DNA of 9,373 nucleotides from Actinomycetota bacterium (GTDB lineage: Bacteria; Actinomycetota; Actinomycetes; Nanopelagicales; Nanopelagicaceae): positions 1 to 9,373 of the forward strand of contig RFMK01000129.1 of NCBI GenBank assembly GCA_009927705.1, read 5' to 3'. The notes below the pieces were generated by a model. It was not told where the DNA came from. It searched no databases and was given only the letters and a program-made list of their open reading frames with translations. This document shows, piece by piece, positions 1 to 6,212 of the stretch (positions within the stretch are counted from its first letter, which is position 1; each line of letters opens with the position of its first letter). The translations under genes and the position numbers were made by a program.

Positions 1-932
1 TGGCCTGTGGCACTGCTTATCACGCAGGATTAATTGGGAAATATGCGCTGGAAGATTGGACGAAGATTCCGGTTGATGTAGAACTTGCATCCGAATTCCG
101 ATATCGAAATCCAGTTCTATCGAAGAAAACTCTAGTTATTACCATATCTCAATCTGGCGAGACGATGGATACATTGATGGCGCTTCGTCACGCAAAGTCA
201 CTTGGAGCACAGACTCTTTCGGTATGTAACACAATGGGCTCGACTATTCCTCGTGAATCGGATGCAGTCCTTTACACACATGCAGGGCCAGAAATCGCAG
301 TCGCTTCGACCAAAGCGCTACTTACTCAAATTGTTGCTTTAGATCTGATCGGTCTTTATCTTGCACAAGAACGTGGCTCGCTTACTAGAAAAGAGATTGC
401 GCATCTTCGAGATGAGTTGTTAGCGCTGCCAAATAAGATTGAAGAAATACTTGAAACGGTTGAACCGCTGCGTGAAATGACTCGTGGTTTCAAAGATGCG
501 ACCTCAGTTCTCTTTTTGGGTCGCCATGTTGGCTATCCAGCAGCTCTTGAAGGAGCGCTGAAGTTGAAAGAGTTGGCATACATGCATGCGGAAGGTTTTG
601 CAGGTGGAGAACTCAAACATGGTCCGATCGCACTCATTGAAGAAGGGACCCCAGTAATCGCAGTTCTTCCGCCATTCGTAAGTGAAATCTCGGAGAAGAT
701 GCGCAGCAACATTCAAGAAGTCAAAGCCCGCGGGGCAAAAGTCATCGCTATTGCTGACTCAACAACATCTATCGATGTCCCTTACATGATTCGAATACCT
801 GCAAGCGATGAACTCTTACAGCCCGTGCTATCAATCGTGCCGCTCCAGGTTTTTGCATATGAGATGGCGGTTGCCCGTGGGAATGATGTTGACCAACCAC
901 GAAACCTCGCAAAATCGGTGACGGTCGAATGA
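1..932 (+). CDS. glmS: Glutamine--fructose-6-phosphate aminotransferase (isomerizing), C-terminal half, 5' truncated by window
   Basis: GlmS makes glucosamine 6-phosphate from fructose 6-phosphate and glutamine, the first step toward UDP-GlcNAc for peptidoglycan. The reading frame is open from base 3 and gives 309 residues; full-length enzymes are about 610, so the N-terminal glutaminase domain lies outside the window. What remains is the isomerase part with two SIS domains. It opens with ACGTAYHAG, followed by the phosphosugar-binding loop SQSGET (codons from 147), STKALLTQ, then GYPAALEGALKLKE, and GGELKHGPIAL, whose His (618-620) matches the isomerase His. It ends with the hallmark C-terminus NLAKSVTVE, which carries the sugar-binding Lys. 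Nothing is broken in the visible part. The TGA stop overlaps the next start by four bases (ATGA), so translation of the phosphatase gene is probably coupled to it. Identification is very secure. Confidence 0.97.
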   Translation, partial: ACGTAYHAGLIGKYALEDWTKIPVDVELASEFRYRNPVLSKKTLVITISQSGETMDTLMALRHAKSLGAQTLSVCNTMGSTIPRESDAVLYTHAGPEIAVASTKALLTQIVALDLIGLYLAQERGSLTRKEIAHLRDELLALPNKIEEILETVEPLREMTRGFKDATSVLFLGRHVGYPAALEGALKLKELAYMHAEGFAGGELKHGPIALIEEGTPVIAVLPPFVSEISEKMRSNIQEVKARGAKVIAIADSTTSIDVPYMIRIPASDELLQPVLSIVPLQVFAYEMAVARGNDVDQPRNLAKSVTVE

Positions 933-1636
933 GCACACAATCTGAAGATCGCTTCGATGATGTTGTAGACCAACGCCCAGATCATCGTCGTCATGAGATG
1001 AATGTTGCTTTGCGTTGGGCAGCTGTACTCACTTTTGGTTTCATTTTGGTGACTCTAGATATTCTCAACCAAGGCATGCTTTATCGCTTTGATCAATACG
1101 TTGCCGATATCAAAAGACCAAAACTAGAAGGCTTCAGTAACTTCTTGATATTACGAATCGATGATCTTGGTCTGCGTTGGTTTACAGCGACAATCCTCTT
1201 GATTACTGCAGCACTCATCAGCCGCAGATTCAAATCATGGCGACCATTGAACTTGTCTCTCCTTTCTTTGGTCTTTCTTAATGTATTTGTTGGCTTAGCC
1301 AAGATTGGATTTGGTCGTTGCAAAGCTAAGGAAGATTTTGATGTTTGCATGTTCACAAACGGAATGGCCTATCCGAGCGGACATATTTCAAATGCACTCG
1401 TGACGTGGGGTTTATTTGCCTACATCATTTTCCGATACACGCATCGCGCACCATTTGAAGGATTTAAGCTCTATTGGTTAGTCGCAGTAATCACGATTGC
1501 TGTTGGTTTCGCTTCATTAATCCGCAATACACATTGGTTCACTGATTTACTCGGTGGAATGTTCATCGGCGGAGCGATTCTTGTGCTGGTTGTTGCAATC
1601 GATCGATTCATCCCTTCGAAACGACAGCCTTCTTAA
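929..1636 (+). CDS. PAP2-family membrane phosphatase with altered motifs
   Basis: A 235-residue integral membrane protein of the PAP2 (type 2 phosphatidic acid phosphatase) superfamily, whose members remove phosphate from lipid phosphates or diphosphates such as undecaprenyl-PP. Hydrophobic segments lie near residues 29-47, 84-98, 107-125, 153-168, 182-198 and 209-224. Motif C2 is PSGH at 149-152, and the C3 nucleophile region is H202-W-F-T-D206. The phosphate-binding arginines are changed: C1, normally K-x6-R-P, reads K125-x6-K132-A133, and the Arg of S-R-x5-H is Ser196, with an Arg displaced to 199. Cys131 and Cys140 flank the segment before PSGH and could form a disulfide. The start is set by the ATGA overlap with glmS. 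Its place between glmS and alr suggests cell-envelope lipid metabolism, perhaps undecaprenyl-PP recycling; the exact substrate is inferred. Fold assignment is firm, activity less so. Confidence 0.85.
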   Translation: MSTQSEDRFDDVVDQRPDHRRHEMNVALRWAAVLTFGFILVTLDILNQGMLYRFDQYVADIKRPKLEGFSNFLILRIDDLGLRWFTATILLITAALISRRFKSWRPLNLSLLSLVFLNVFVGLAKIGFGRCKAKEDFDVCMFTNGMAYPSGHISNALVTWGLFAYIIFRYTHRAPFEGFKLYWLVAVITIAVGFASLIRNTHWFTDLLGGMFIGGAILVLVVAIDRFIPSKRQPS

Positions 1637-1640
1637 GGAA
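1635..1640 (+). promoter_or_regulatory. Ribosome binding site of alr
   Basis: AAGGAA, overlapping the TAA stop of the phosphatase gene (1634-1636), lies five bases before the ATG at 1646. It fixes the alr start and allows reinitiation by ribosomes finishing the upstream gene. Confidence 0.75.
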
Positions 1641-1645
1641 GTTCA

Positions 1646-2794
1646 ATGACCACCCACAATCGGGCTGAGGCAATCATCGACCTCGGTGCAATCAAGGCAA
1701 ACATCAAATCTTTGATGGCTAAATCGGGAAAGCCTGCGCTTGCGGTTGTTAAAGCTGATGCATATGGGCATGGCCTTGTACCGGTAGCGAGGGCCGCAAT
1801 CGATGGTGGCGCAACATGGTTGGGCGTAGCGCTTTTGGAAGAAGCGCTGACTCTGAGAGCAAATGGCGTTAAGGCGCCGATTATTGCTTGGCTGACACCA
1901 ATTTCGGATGACTTTGTTGCGGCAATAGCCAATGAGATCGACATTGCAATTCCATCGCGTGAACATCTACAAGCAGTTATTGCCGCCTCACATGATGCAA
2001 AAAGAGTTGCGCGAATTCATTTAGAGATGGATAGCGGTATGTCCAGAGGTGGCGCGTTATTGGATTGGAATGAATTGCTCGCTGATGCTGCCGATGCGCA
2101 AGCAGCCGGAAAAATTTCGGTTGTTGGAATATGGTCACACTTTGCTCGCGCCGACGAACCAGGACATCCTTTTAATTTTGAACAGCGTCAACGATTTCTC
2201 ATGGGAGTTGAAGCCGCTCGAGAAAAAGGAATTACTACAGAGGTAATTCATCTGAGCAATTCAGCTGCCACGATCAACGATCCTGATTCACATTTTGATG
2301 TAGTTCGTCTTGGAATAGCTATGTACGGACTGTCGCCAGATGTAACCACGATGGGAGATTCCAGAAAACTTTCTTTAAAGCCAGCTATGACTTTACGTGC
2401 GCGTATACATCTTGTTAAAGAAATCCCAGCAGGTTCACAGGTCGGTTACGGTGGAACGGCTATAACAAAAGTTGATACAAAGCTCGCGGTTATCGCAATG
2501 GGATATGCCGATGGTGTTCCGCGGAACGCAACTTCTAACGTTGGCGTACTAATTGGTAACAAAATGTCACCGATTATTGGACGGGTTTCCATGGATCAAT
2601 TCGTTGTTGATTTAGGTAAGGAATCACAAGCACGCGCGGGGGATTGGGCCTACCTGATTGGAAGTGAGAAGGGCGACAGTTACACTTCCGACACTTGTTA
2701 CACGGCAGATTCGTGGGCTGCTGCGTGCGGAACGATCAATTACGAGATTGTCACTCGCATCGGACCTCGAGTTGCTCGACTTTACATTGGTTAG
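1646..2794 (+). CDS. alr: Alanine racemase
   Basis: A cytoplasmic PLP enzyme that interconverts L- and D-alanine, supplying D-Ala for peptidoglycan. Its 382 residues are normal for the family. The N-terminal TIM barrel carries AVVKADAYGHG at 33-43, where K36 forms the Schiff base with PLP. The substrate-binding stretch MDSGMSR is at 128-134, HLSNSAAT at 202-209 and RLGIAMYG at 221-228. The C-terminal beta domain has the second catalytic base Tyr268 in VGYGGT, GYADGVPR at 286-293 and GRVSMDQFVVD at 312-322. One oddity is Glu127 (codon 2024-2026), at the position that in Geobacillus alanine racemase is a carbamylated Lys orienting the substrate-binding Arg. All other key residues are present, so the enzyme should be active. 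It starts nine bases after the phosphatase gene and ends eight before livG, placing a cell-wall gene and a transporter in the same apparent operon. Confidence 0.96.
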   Translation: MTTHNRAEAIIDLGAIKANIKSLMAKSGKPALAVVKADAYGHGLVPVARAAIDGGATWLGVALLEEALTLRANGVKAPIIAWLTPISDDFVAAIANEIDIAIPSREHLQAVIAASHDAKRVARIHLEMDSGMSRGGALLDWNELLADAADAQAAGKISVVGIWSHFARADEPGHPFNFEQRQRFLMGVEAAREKGITTEVIHLSNSAATINDPDSHFDVVRLGIAMYGLSPDVTTMGDSRKLSLKPAMTLRARIHLVKEIPAGSQVGYGGTAITKVDTKLAVIAMGYADGVPRNATSNVGVLIGNKMSPIIGRVSMDQFVVDLGKESQARAGDWAYLIGSEKGDSYTSDTCYTADSWAAACGTINYEIVTRIGPRVARLYIG

Positions 2795-2797
2795 GAG
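2793..2797 (+). promoter_or_regulatory. Ribosome binding site of livG (decides the start)
   Basis: AGGAG, overlapping the alr stop TAG (2792-2794), sits five bases before the ATG at 2803. An in-frame ATG at 2695 inside alr would add 36 residues with no family similarity. This site argues for 2803. Confidence 0.8.
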
Positions 2798-2802
2798 TAC
2801 AC

Positions 2803-3579
2803 ATGGCAGACCAGGCCACTGTGCTCTCTGTCCATAATCTTTCAGTTAACTTCGGCGGATTGAAGGCTCTCAATAGCGTCAATCTTGAACTTCGCAAAGG
2901 TGAAGTTCTGGGGTTGATTGGCCCCAATGGCGCTGGCAAAACAACAGTATTCAATGCCCTTTGTGGAATTGTCACTCCCGCATCAGGAACACTTGCGCTC
3001 AATGGAAAAGAAGTTGATTGGCTGAAGCCGCACCAACTCGCGCGTAAAGGAATTGCCCGAACACTTCAAGGAGTCGGACTCTTTCCAGATCTCACTGTCT
3101 CTGACAATGTAATGATCGGTGCACATCGTTTTGCTGAATCCGGATTAATCCGTGCTGCACTTGGCACAAATACACGAGATGAAAATCTCCTTCGAGAAAA
3201 AGCGCAATCCGCACTCGAACGCGTTTATGTTGGAAGCGTCTCTGATAGACGAGCTGACACTCTCTCTTATCCAGATACAAAACGTGTTGCGATTGCTCGC
3301 GCACTCGTAGCTGAACCAGACATCTTGTTACTCGATGAACCAGCTGGTGGTTTGGGCGCCCAAGATATTGAATGGCTAAATAGTTTGATCAATAATTTGA
3401 AACAACGTACATCCATCATCATCGTCGAGCATCATATGGATGTTGTGATGTCAGTATGTGATCGAATTTACGTTTTGAACTTTGGCGAAATCATCGCCTC
3501 AGGCACTCCACATGAAGTTAAGAACAATGAAGCAGTAATTCAAGCCTACTTGGGCGCTCATTCAAAGGAGAAAAAATGA
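2803..3579 (+). CDS. livG: HAAT-family ABC transporter ATP-binding protein (LivG type)
   Basis: One of two cytoplasmic ATPases powering the LivHM importer. The 258-residue length is typical. Walker A is GPNGAGKTT at 40-48, the Q-loop is Gln89 in ARTLQGVGLF (LivG-like), Walker B is ILLLDEP with D178 and E179, and the H-loop His is 210 in VEHHMD. The C-terminus, with GEIIASGTP and a final AYLG, is standard for LivG. The ABC signature is not: where relatives have an L-(S/P)-Y-G-x-Q-like loop, this protein reads LSYPDTKR at 154-161, replacing the conserved Gly with Pro. The flanking IARALVAEP is normal, so this looks like a substitution and not a frameshift. The stop overlaps the livF start by four bases. 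The LivG assignment over LivF rests on the Q-loop, the EHxM sequence and gene order. Confidence 0.93.
   Translation: MADQATVLSVHNLSVNFGGLKALNSVNLELRKGEVLGLIGPNGAGKTTVFNALCGIVTPASGTLALNGKEVDWLKPHQLARKGIARTLQGVGLFPDLTVSDNVMIGAHRFAESGLIRAALGTNTRDENLLREKAQSALERVYVGSVSDRRADTLSYPDTKRVAIARALVAEPDILLLDEPAGGLGAQDIEWLNSLINNLKQRTSIIIVEHHMDVVMSVCDRIYVLNFGEIIASGTPHEVKNNEAVIQAYLGAHSKEKK
3564..3570 (+). promoter_or_regulatory. Ribosome binding site of livF
   Basis: AAAGGAG inside the last livG codons, five bases (AAAAA) before the ATG at 3576. This is the strongest Shine-Dalgarno match in the window and keeps LivF output close to LivG output. Confidence 0.8.
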
Positions 3580-4289
3580 GCGGTCTCGCAGTCACCAGAC
3601 TCAATGTTTCCCACGGCGCAATTCATGCGCTACATGACATCACTTTTTCGGTTGAACCTGGCCAACTCGCTGCAGTCATTGGTTCAAATGGTGCAGGCAA
3701 GACGACTCTGCTCCGCACACTATCGGGATTAAAAGATGCATCATCTGGCGCTGCTCAATGGGAAAACCGCGAGATGCTCGGTGTGAAACCAGAAGATCTA
3801 GTGCGCCGTGGAATCTCACATGTCTCTGAAGGAAAATCAGTTATTCCAGAGTTAACGGTGAAAGAGAATCTTGTATTGGGTGGAATTTGGCGGGGCGACA
3901 AAGCCGATACAGCTCAAGCCATTGAAGAAGTTGTTGAACTCTTCCCGCGACTCGGTGAACGTATGTCCCAGAGCGCAGACACTCTCTCTGGTGGTGAACG
4001 GCAAATGTTGGCAATTGGTCGCGCATTAGTTTCACGACCAAAACTACTTCTCCTTGATGAACCGTCACTTGGTTTGGCACCACTTGTCATCGAACAGATC
4101 TTCCAGACTGTTGATCATCTTCGACACAAGCTTGGACTTACCGTCGTCCTGGTTGAACAAAACGCAATGAGCGCGTTAGAGATTGCCGACATCGGCATCA
4201 TCATCAACCTTGGTCATGTTGTCGCTACTGGAAAAGCAAAAGAACTCATCGACGATCCAGCGCTACGCGCTGCGTATTTGGGGTACTAA
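3576..4289 (+). CDS. livF: HAAT-family ABC transporter ATP-binding protein (LivF type)
   Basis: The second ATPase, expected to pair with LivG as a heterodimer under the LivHM membrane channel. It has 237 residues, the usual LivF size. Walker A is GSNGAGKTT at 36-44. The Q-loop region is HVSEGKSVIPELTV at 82-95, with Glu in place of Gln as is usual in LivF (compare VPEGR...LTV). The ABC signature is a canonical LSGGERQ at 137-143, Walker B is LLLLDEP with D161 and E162, and the switch region is VEQN at 193-196 with Gln where most ABC ATPases have His, again a LivF trait. It ends in AAYLGY. Because LivG has the damaged signature loop and LivF the intact one, the two ATP sites of the dimer are probably unequal. 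The start lies in an ATGA overlap with livG; the stop shares one base with the livH start (TAATG). Confidence 0.95.
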   Translation: MSGLAVTRLNVSHGAIHALHDITFSVEPGQLAAVIGSNGAGKTTLLRTLSGLKDASSGAAQWENREMLGVKPEDLVRRGISHVSEGKSVIPELTVKENLVLGGIWRGDKADTAQAIEEVVELFPRLGERMSQSADTLSGGERQMLAIGRALVSRPKLLLLDEPSLGLAPLVIEQIFQTVDHLRHKLGLTVVLVEQNAMSALEIADIGIIINLGHVVATGKAKELIDDPALRAAYLGY

Positions 4290-5185
4290 TGCAAAAAGTC
4301 ATCGAAACCCTTCTGATCGGACTCACAACTGGCTCGATATATGCGCTGATGTCATTGGCTCTGGTTCTTGTCTGGCGTTCCACCCGTGTGATCAATTTTG
4401 CCCAAGCCGGTCAGGCTATGTTCGCTACCTACATTGGATTCGAAATTTCAAGTCGCTCAGGAATCTTCTGGCTCGGCTTGTTATTCGCAATCGTTGGTGG
4501 AGCGCTACTTGGCGCTGGCGTTGATTATTTCTTCATGCGCGTGCTCTTTAAACACGCAAATACTGGGCCTGCAGCTGTTGTTGCTCCAGTCATCGCGACC
4601 TTAGGTTTACTTGGATTGATTCGAAGTGTTGTGGGATTGACGTGGGGCGGGGAGTTCAAAACTATTGAAGCTCCTGCCTCGACGGACGGTTACACAATTG
4701 GAAGCACGACGATTCCATTCTCTGCACTTAATGCGCTCATCATCATCACGGTTTCGATAATCCTCATCGGTCTAGCGCTCTTGTTCCAGCGTACAAATCT
4801 CGGATTAGCTTTACGTGCCTCGGCTTATGCGCCTGAAATCGCAAAGCTCGCCGGCATCAGAACTGCTCAAACCCGCACTATTGGCTGGGCGATCGCCGGC
4901 GGCGTTGGTGGAGTGGCAGGCATGTTGGTTACCTCCAATAACTTCCTCTCTCCATATTCACTCGACCTCTTGTTGGTATTTGGATTCATCGCGGCTGTTA
5001 TTGGTGGCTTAGAAAGTATGGTCGGAGCTGTCATTGGCGCCTTAGTGCTGGGCATCGGTCTTACATTTATTTTGAACTATGTCGGAACATCATTGGTATT
5101 TATTGGTGGTTTCACGGTTCTTATCTTGGTCTTGTTAATCAAACCAGATGGAATCATGGCGAAAGGCAAGGGCCGCCGTGCGTAA
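4289..5185 (+). CDS. livH: HAAT-family ABC transporter permease (LivH type)
   Basis: An inner-membrane permease forming half of the translocation path for branched-chain amino acids or related small substrates. The 298 residues match the family. The N-terminus has the LivH signature GLTTGSIYALMSLALVL at 11-27 followed by STRVINFAQAG at 31-41. The cytoplasmic coupling loop is GLALRASAYAPEIAKLAGI at 172-190, and the late conserved segment is IGGLESMVGAVIGALVLG at 238-255. About eight hydrophobic segments are visible, roughly 7-29, 38-53, 60-79, 96-116, 144-166, 196-214, 226-255 and 268-285. The C-terminus is short and basic (KGKGRRA). The ATG overlaps the livF stop by one base, with only a weak G-rich stretch upstream, so translation likely depends on coupling. 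The specific substrate is not readable from the permease. Confidence 0.94.
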   Translation: MQKVIETLLIGLTTGSIYALMSLALVLVWRSTRVINFAQAGQAMFATYIGFEISSRSGIFWLGLLFAIVGGALLGAGVDYFFMRVLFKHANTGPAAVVAPVIATLGLLGLIRSVVGLTWGGEFKTIEAPASTDGYTIGSTTIPFSALNALIIITVSIILIGLALLFQRTNLGLALRASAYAPEIAKLAGIRTAQTRTIGWAIAGGVGGVAGMLVTSNNFLSPYSLDLLLVFGFIAAVIGGLESMVGAVIGALVLGIGLTFILNYVGTSLVFIGGFTVLILVLLIKPDGIMAKGKGRRA

Positions 5186-6149
5186 GAAAATTGCGTTCTT
5201 TATTCTCTTGGGTTGGGCTCTTCTCATCATTGGTGACCGAGTCGATGAGTTGCGTGTTTATCAAGGTGCACAGATCGCGATGTACACAATTGCACTTGCA
5301 TCGATAGTTTTACTTACTGGTTATTCAGGACAAGTTTCACTTGGTAACGGCGCAATGATGGCAGTTGGCGGTTATTCCGCAGCGCTCACCTTAAATAATC
5401 TTCAAACACCAATTTGGTTTGCATTCTTGATGGCAATTCTTGTTTCCGCCTGCTTTGGTTCGTTACTTGGCGCTGCAGCTGCTCGACTGTCGGGTCCGTA
5501 TCTTGCAGGCACAACTCTCGCGCTCGCTGTTGGGTTGCCTGCAATTGCAAATCAATTCTCATTCCTTGGCGGAGAACCAGGTCTTCTCTTTGATGTTGGT
5601 TTCCCTCCTGAAAGATTTGGTGAAGAGTTCACCCAATACAAGTGGTTCTTCTGGATTGCGAGCGTCATTGCACTTCTCGCACTTTTCATCACATCAAATA
5701 TTCTTCAATCGCGATTTGGTCGCACTTGGCGTGCAATCCGCGGTAACTCATTAGCTGCAGAACTTGCAGGCATCCATTCATCGCGCATGAAAGTTTTAGC
5801 TTTCACCATCAGCTCTGCCCTCGCCGGATTGGCGGGAGCGGTGCTGGCCATGACCATAAGTCTTGTCGCGCCAGGCGCCTACTCGCTGACCCTCTCCTTT
5901 GCCCTGGTAACAGGCGCGGTTCTGGCTGGCGTCTCAAGCCTGCCTGGGGTGGTCCTCGGCGGGGCCATTTTGGTGGCCATCCCCGAGATTGCCGATGCGC
6001 TAGCGGGAAGGTTTGGCAACGCCGACTCTCTCAATAACTATCTACCCGGGCTCATTACCAGCGTATTGCTGATCCTCTCGGTCATTTATACGCCTAACGG
6101 ACCGGGCGAAAACCTGCGGAAGCACCTCCGCAAAAAGCACGCTCATTAG
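5178..6149 (+). CDS. livM: HAAT-family ABC transporter permease (LivM type)
   Basis: The partner permease of LivH. From a GTG start at 5178 it has 323 residues. Family hallmarks are LTGYSGQVSLGNGAMMAVGGY at 46-66, the coupling loop GRTWRAIRGNSLAAELAGI at 181-199 and GVSSLPGVVLGGAILVAIPE at 251-270, with about eight hydrophobic segments and a basic tail (LRKHLRKKHAH). I prefer the GTG because AAGGG at 5168-5172 lies five bases upstream and the protein then begins with MRKK and a membrane segment. An in-frame ATG at 5148 has no ribosome site and would add ten residues. The gene overlaps livH by eight bases. Its last third, from about 5815, changes abruptly in composition: GC rises from about 47% (5521-5820) to 61% (5821-6120) and CTG leucine codons go from about 1 in 31 to 7 in 20, while the protein stays family-like. 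Confidence 0.92.
   Translation: MRKKIAFFILLGWALLIIGDRVDELRVYQGAQIAMYTIALASIVLLTGYSGQVSLGNGAMMAVGGYSAALTLNNLQTPIWFAFLMAILVSACFGSLLGAAAARLSGPYLAGTTLALAVGLPAIANQFSFLGGEPGLLFDVGFPPERFGEEFTQYKWFFWIASVIALLALFITSNILQSRFGRTWRAIRGNSLAAELAGIHSSRMKVLAFTISSALAGLAGAVLAMTISLVAPGAYSLTLSFALVTGAVLAGVSSLPGVVLGGAILVAIPEIADALAGRFGNADSLNNYLPGLITSVLLILSVIYTPNGPGENLRKHLRKKHAH
5815..6149 (+). other. GC-rich compositional island covering the 3' third of livM
   Basis: By hand count, 5821-6120 holds 183 G+C in 300 bases, against 142 in 300 for 5521-5820. Codons shift to CTG, CTC, GCC, GGG and GTG. The frame and protein family stay intact across the boundary, and composition falls again right after the stop at 6149. 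This fits replacement of the segment by homologous recombination with a GC-richer relative, although a local codon effect or assembly chimera cannot be excluded from sequence alone. Confidence 0.6.
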
Positions 6150-6212
6150 CTGGTTACTCCAAGGTAACGAGTAGATTAACAACCAAGTAATACCCTCGAT
6201 GGAAGGAAAAAA
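6150..6212 (+). promoter_or_regulatory. livM-livK intergenic spacer with small inverted repeat
   Basis: This is the only sizeable gap inside the operon. It holds a five-base inverted repeat, GTTAC (6153-6157) and GTAAC (6164-6168), around a six-base loop, and a possible alternative pairing of TGGTT (6151-6155) with AACCA (6181-6185). TAGATT (6172-6177) and TAATAC (6188-6193) resemble -10 boxes, but neither has a good -35 partner, so an internal promoter is only possible. The spacer could raise livK output relative to the permeases through RNA processing, stability or a promoter. GTAACGAGTA at 6164-6173 recurs in reverse complement at 9243-9252. Confidence 0.35.
6201..6207 (+). promoter_or_regulatory. 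Ribosome binding site of livK
   Basis: GGAAGGA followed by an A-rich five-base spacer before the ATG at 6213. It is a strong site in unstructured A-rich context, consistent with high output of the binding protein. Confidence 0.78.

Noticed and set aside
1633..1966. Two overlapping antisense open frames opposite the alr start
   Set aside because: Two frames open at once over a region with clear alr coding on the + strand; neither peptide has family features.
2695..2802. N-terminal extension of livG from the ATG at 2695
   Set aside because: The extension overlaps alr by 100 bases, is Cys/His-rich and unlike LivG, while the ATG at 2803 has AGGAG five bases upstream.
3239..3300. Frameshift in livG explaining the odd signature loop
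   Set aside because: Sequence on both sides (RRADTLSY and RVAIARALVAEP) aligns with the family in the same frame, so a simple frameshift would not restore a normal loop.
4183..4604. Small + strand frames over the livF-livH junction
   Set aside because: They are alternative-frame shadows of livF and livH, with no motifs and atypical composition.
5148..5177. Earlier ATG start for livM
   Set aside because: No ribosome site precedes it and the added residues (MESWRKARAA) are a shifted reading of the livH tail; GTG 5178 has AAGGG at the right distance. It is not fully excluded.
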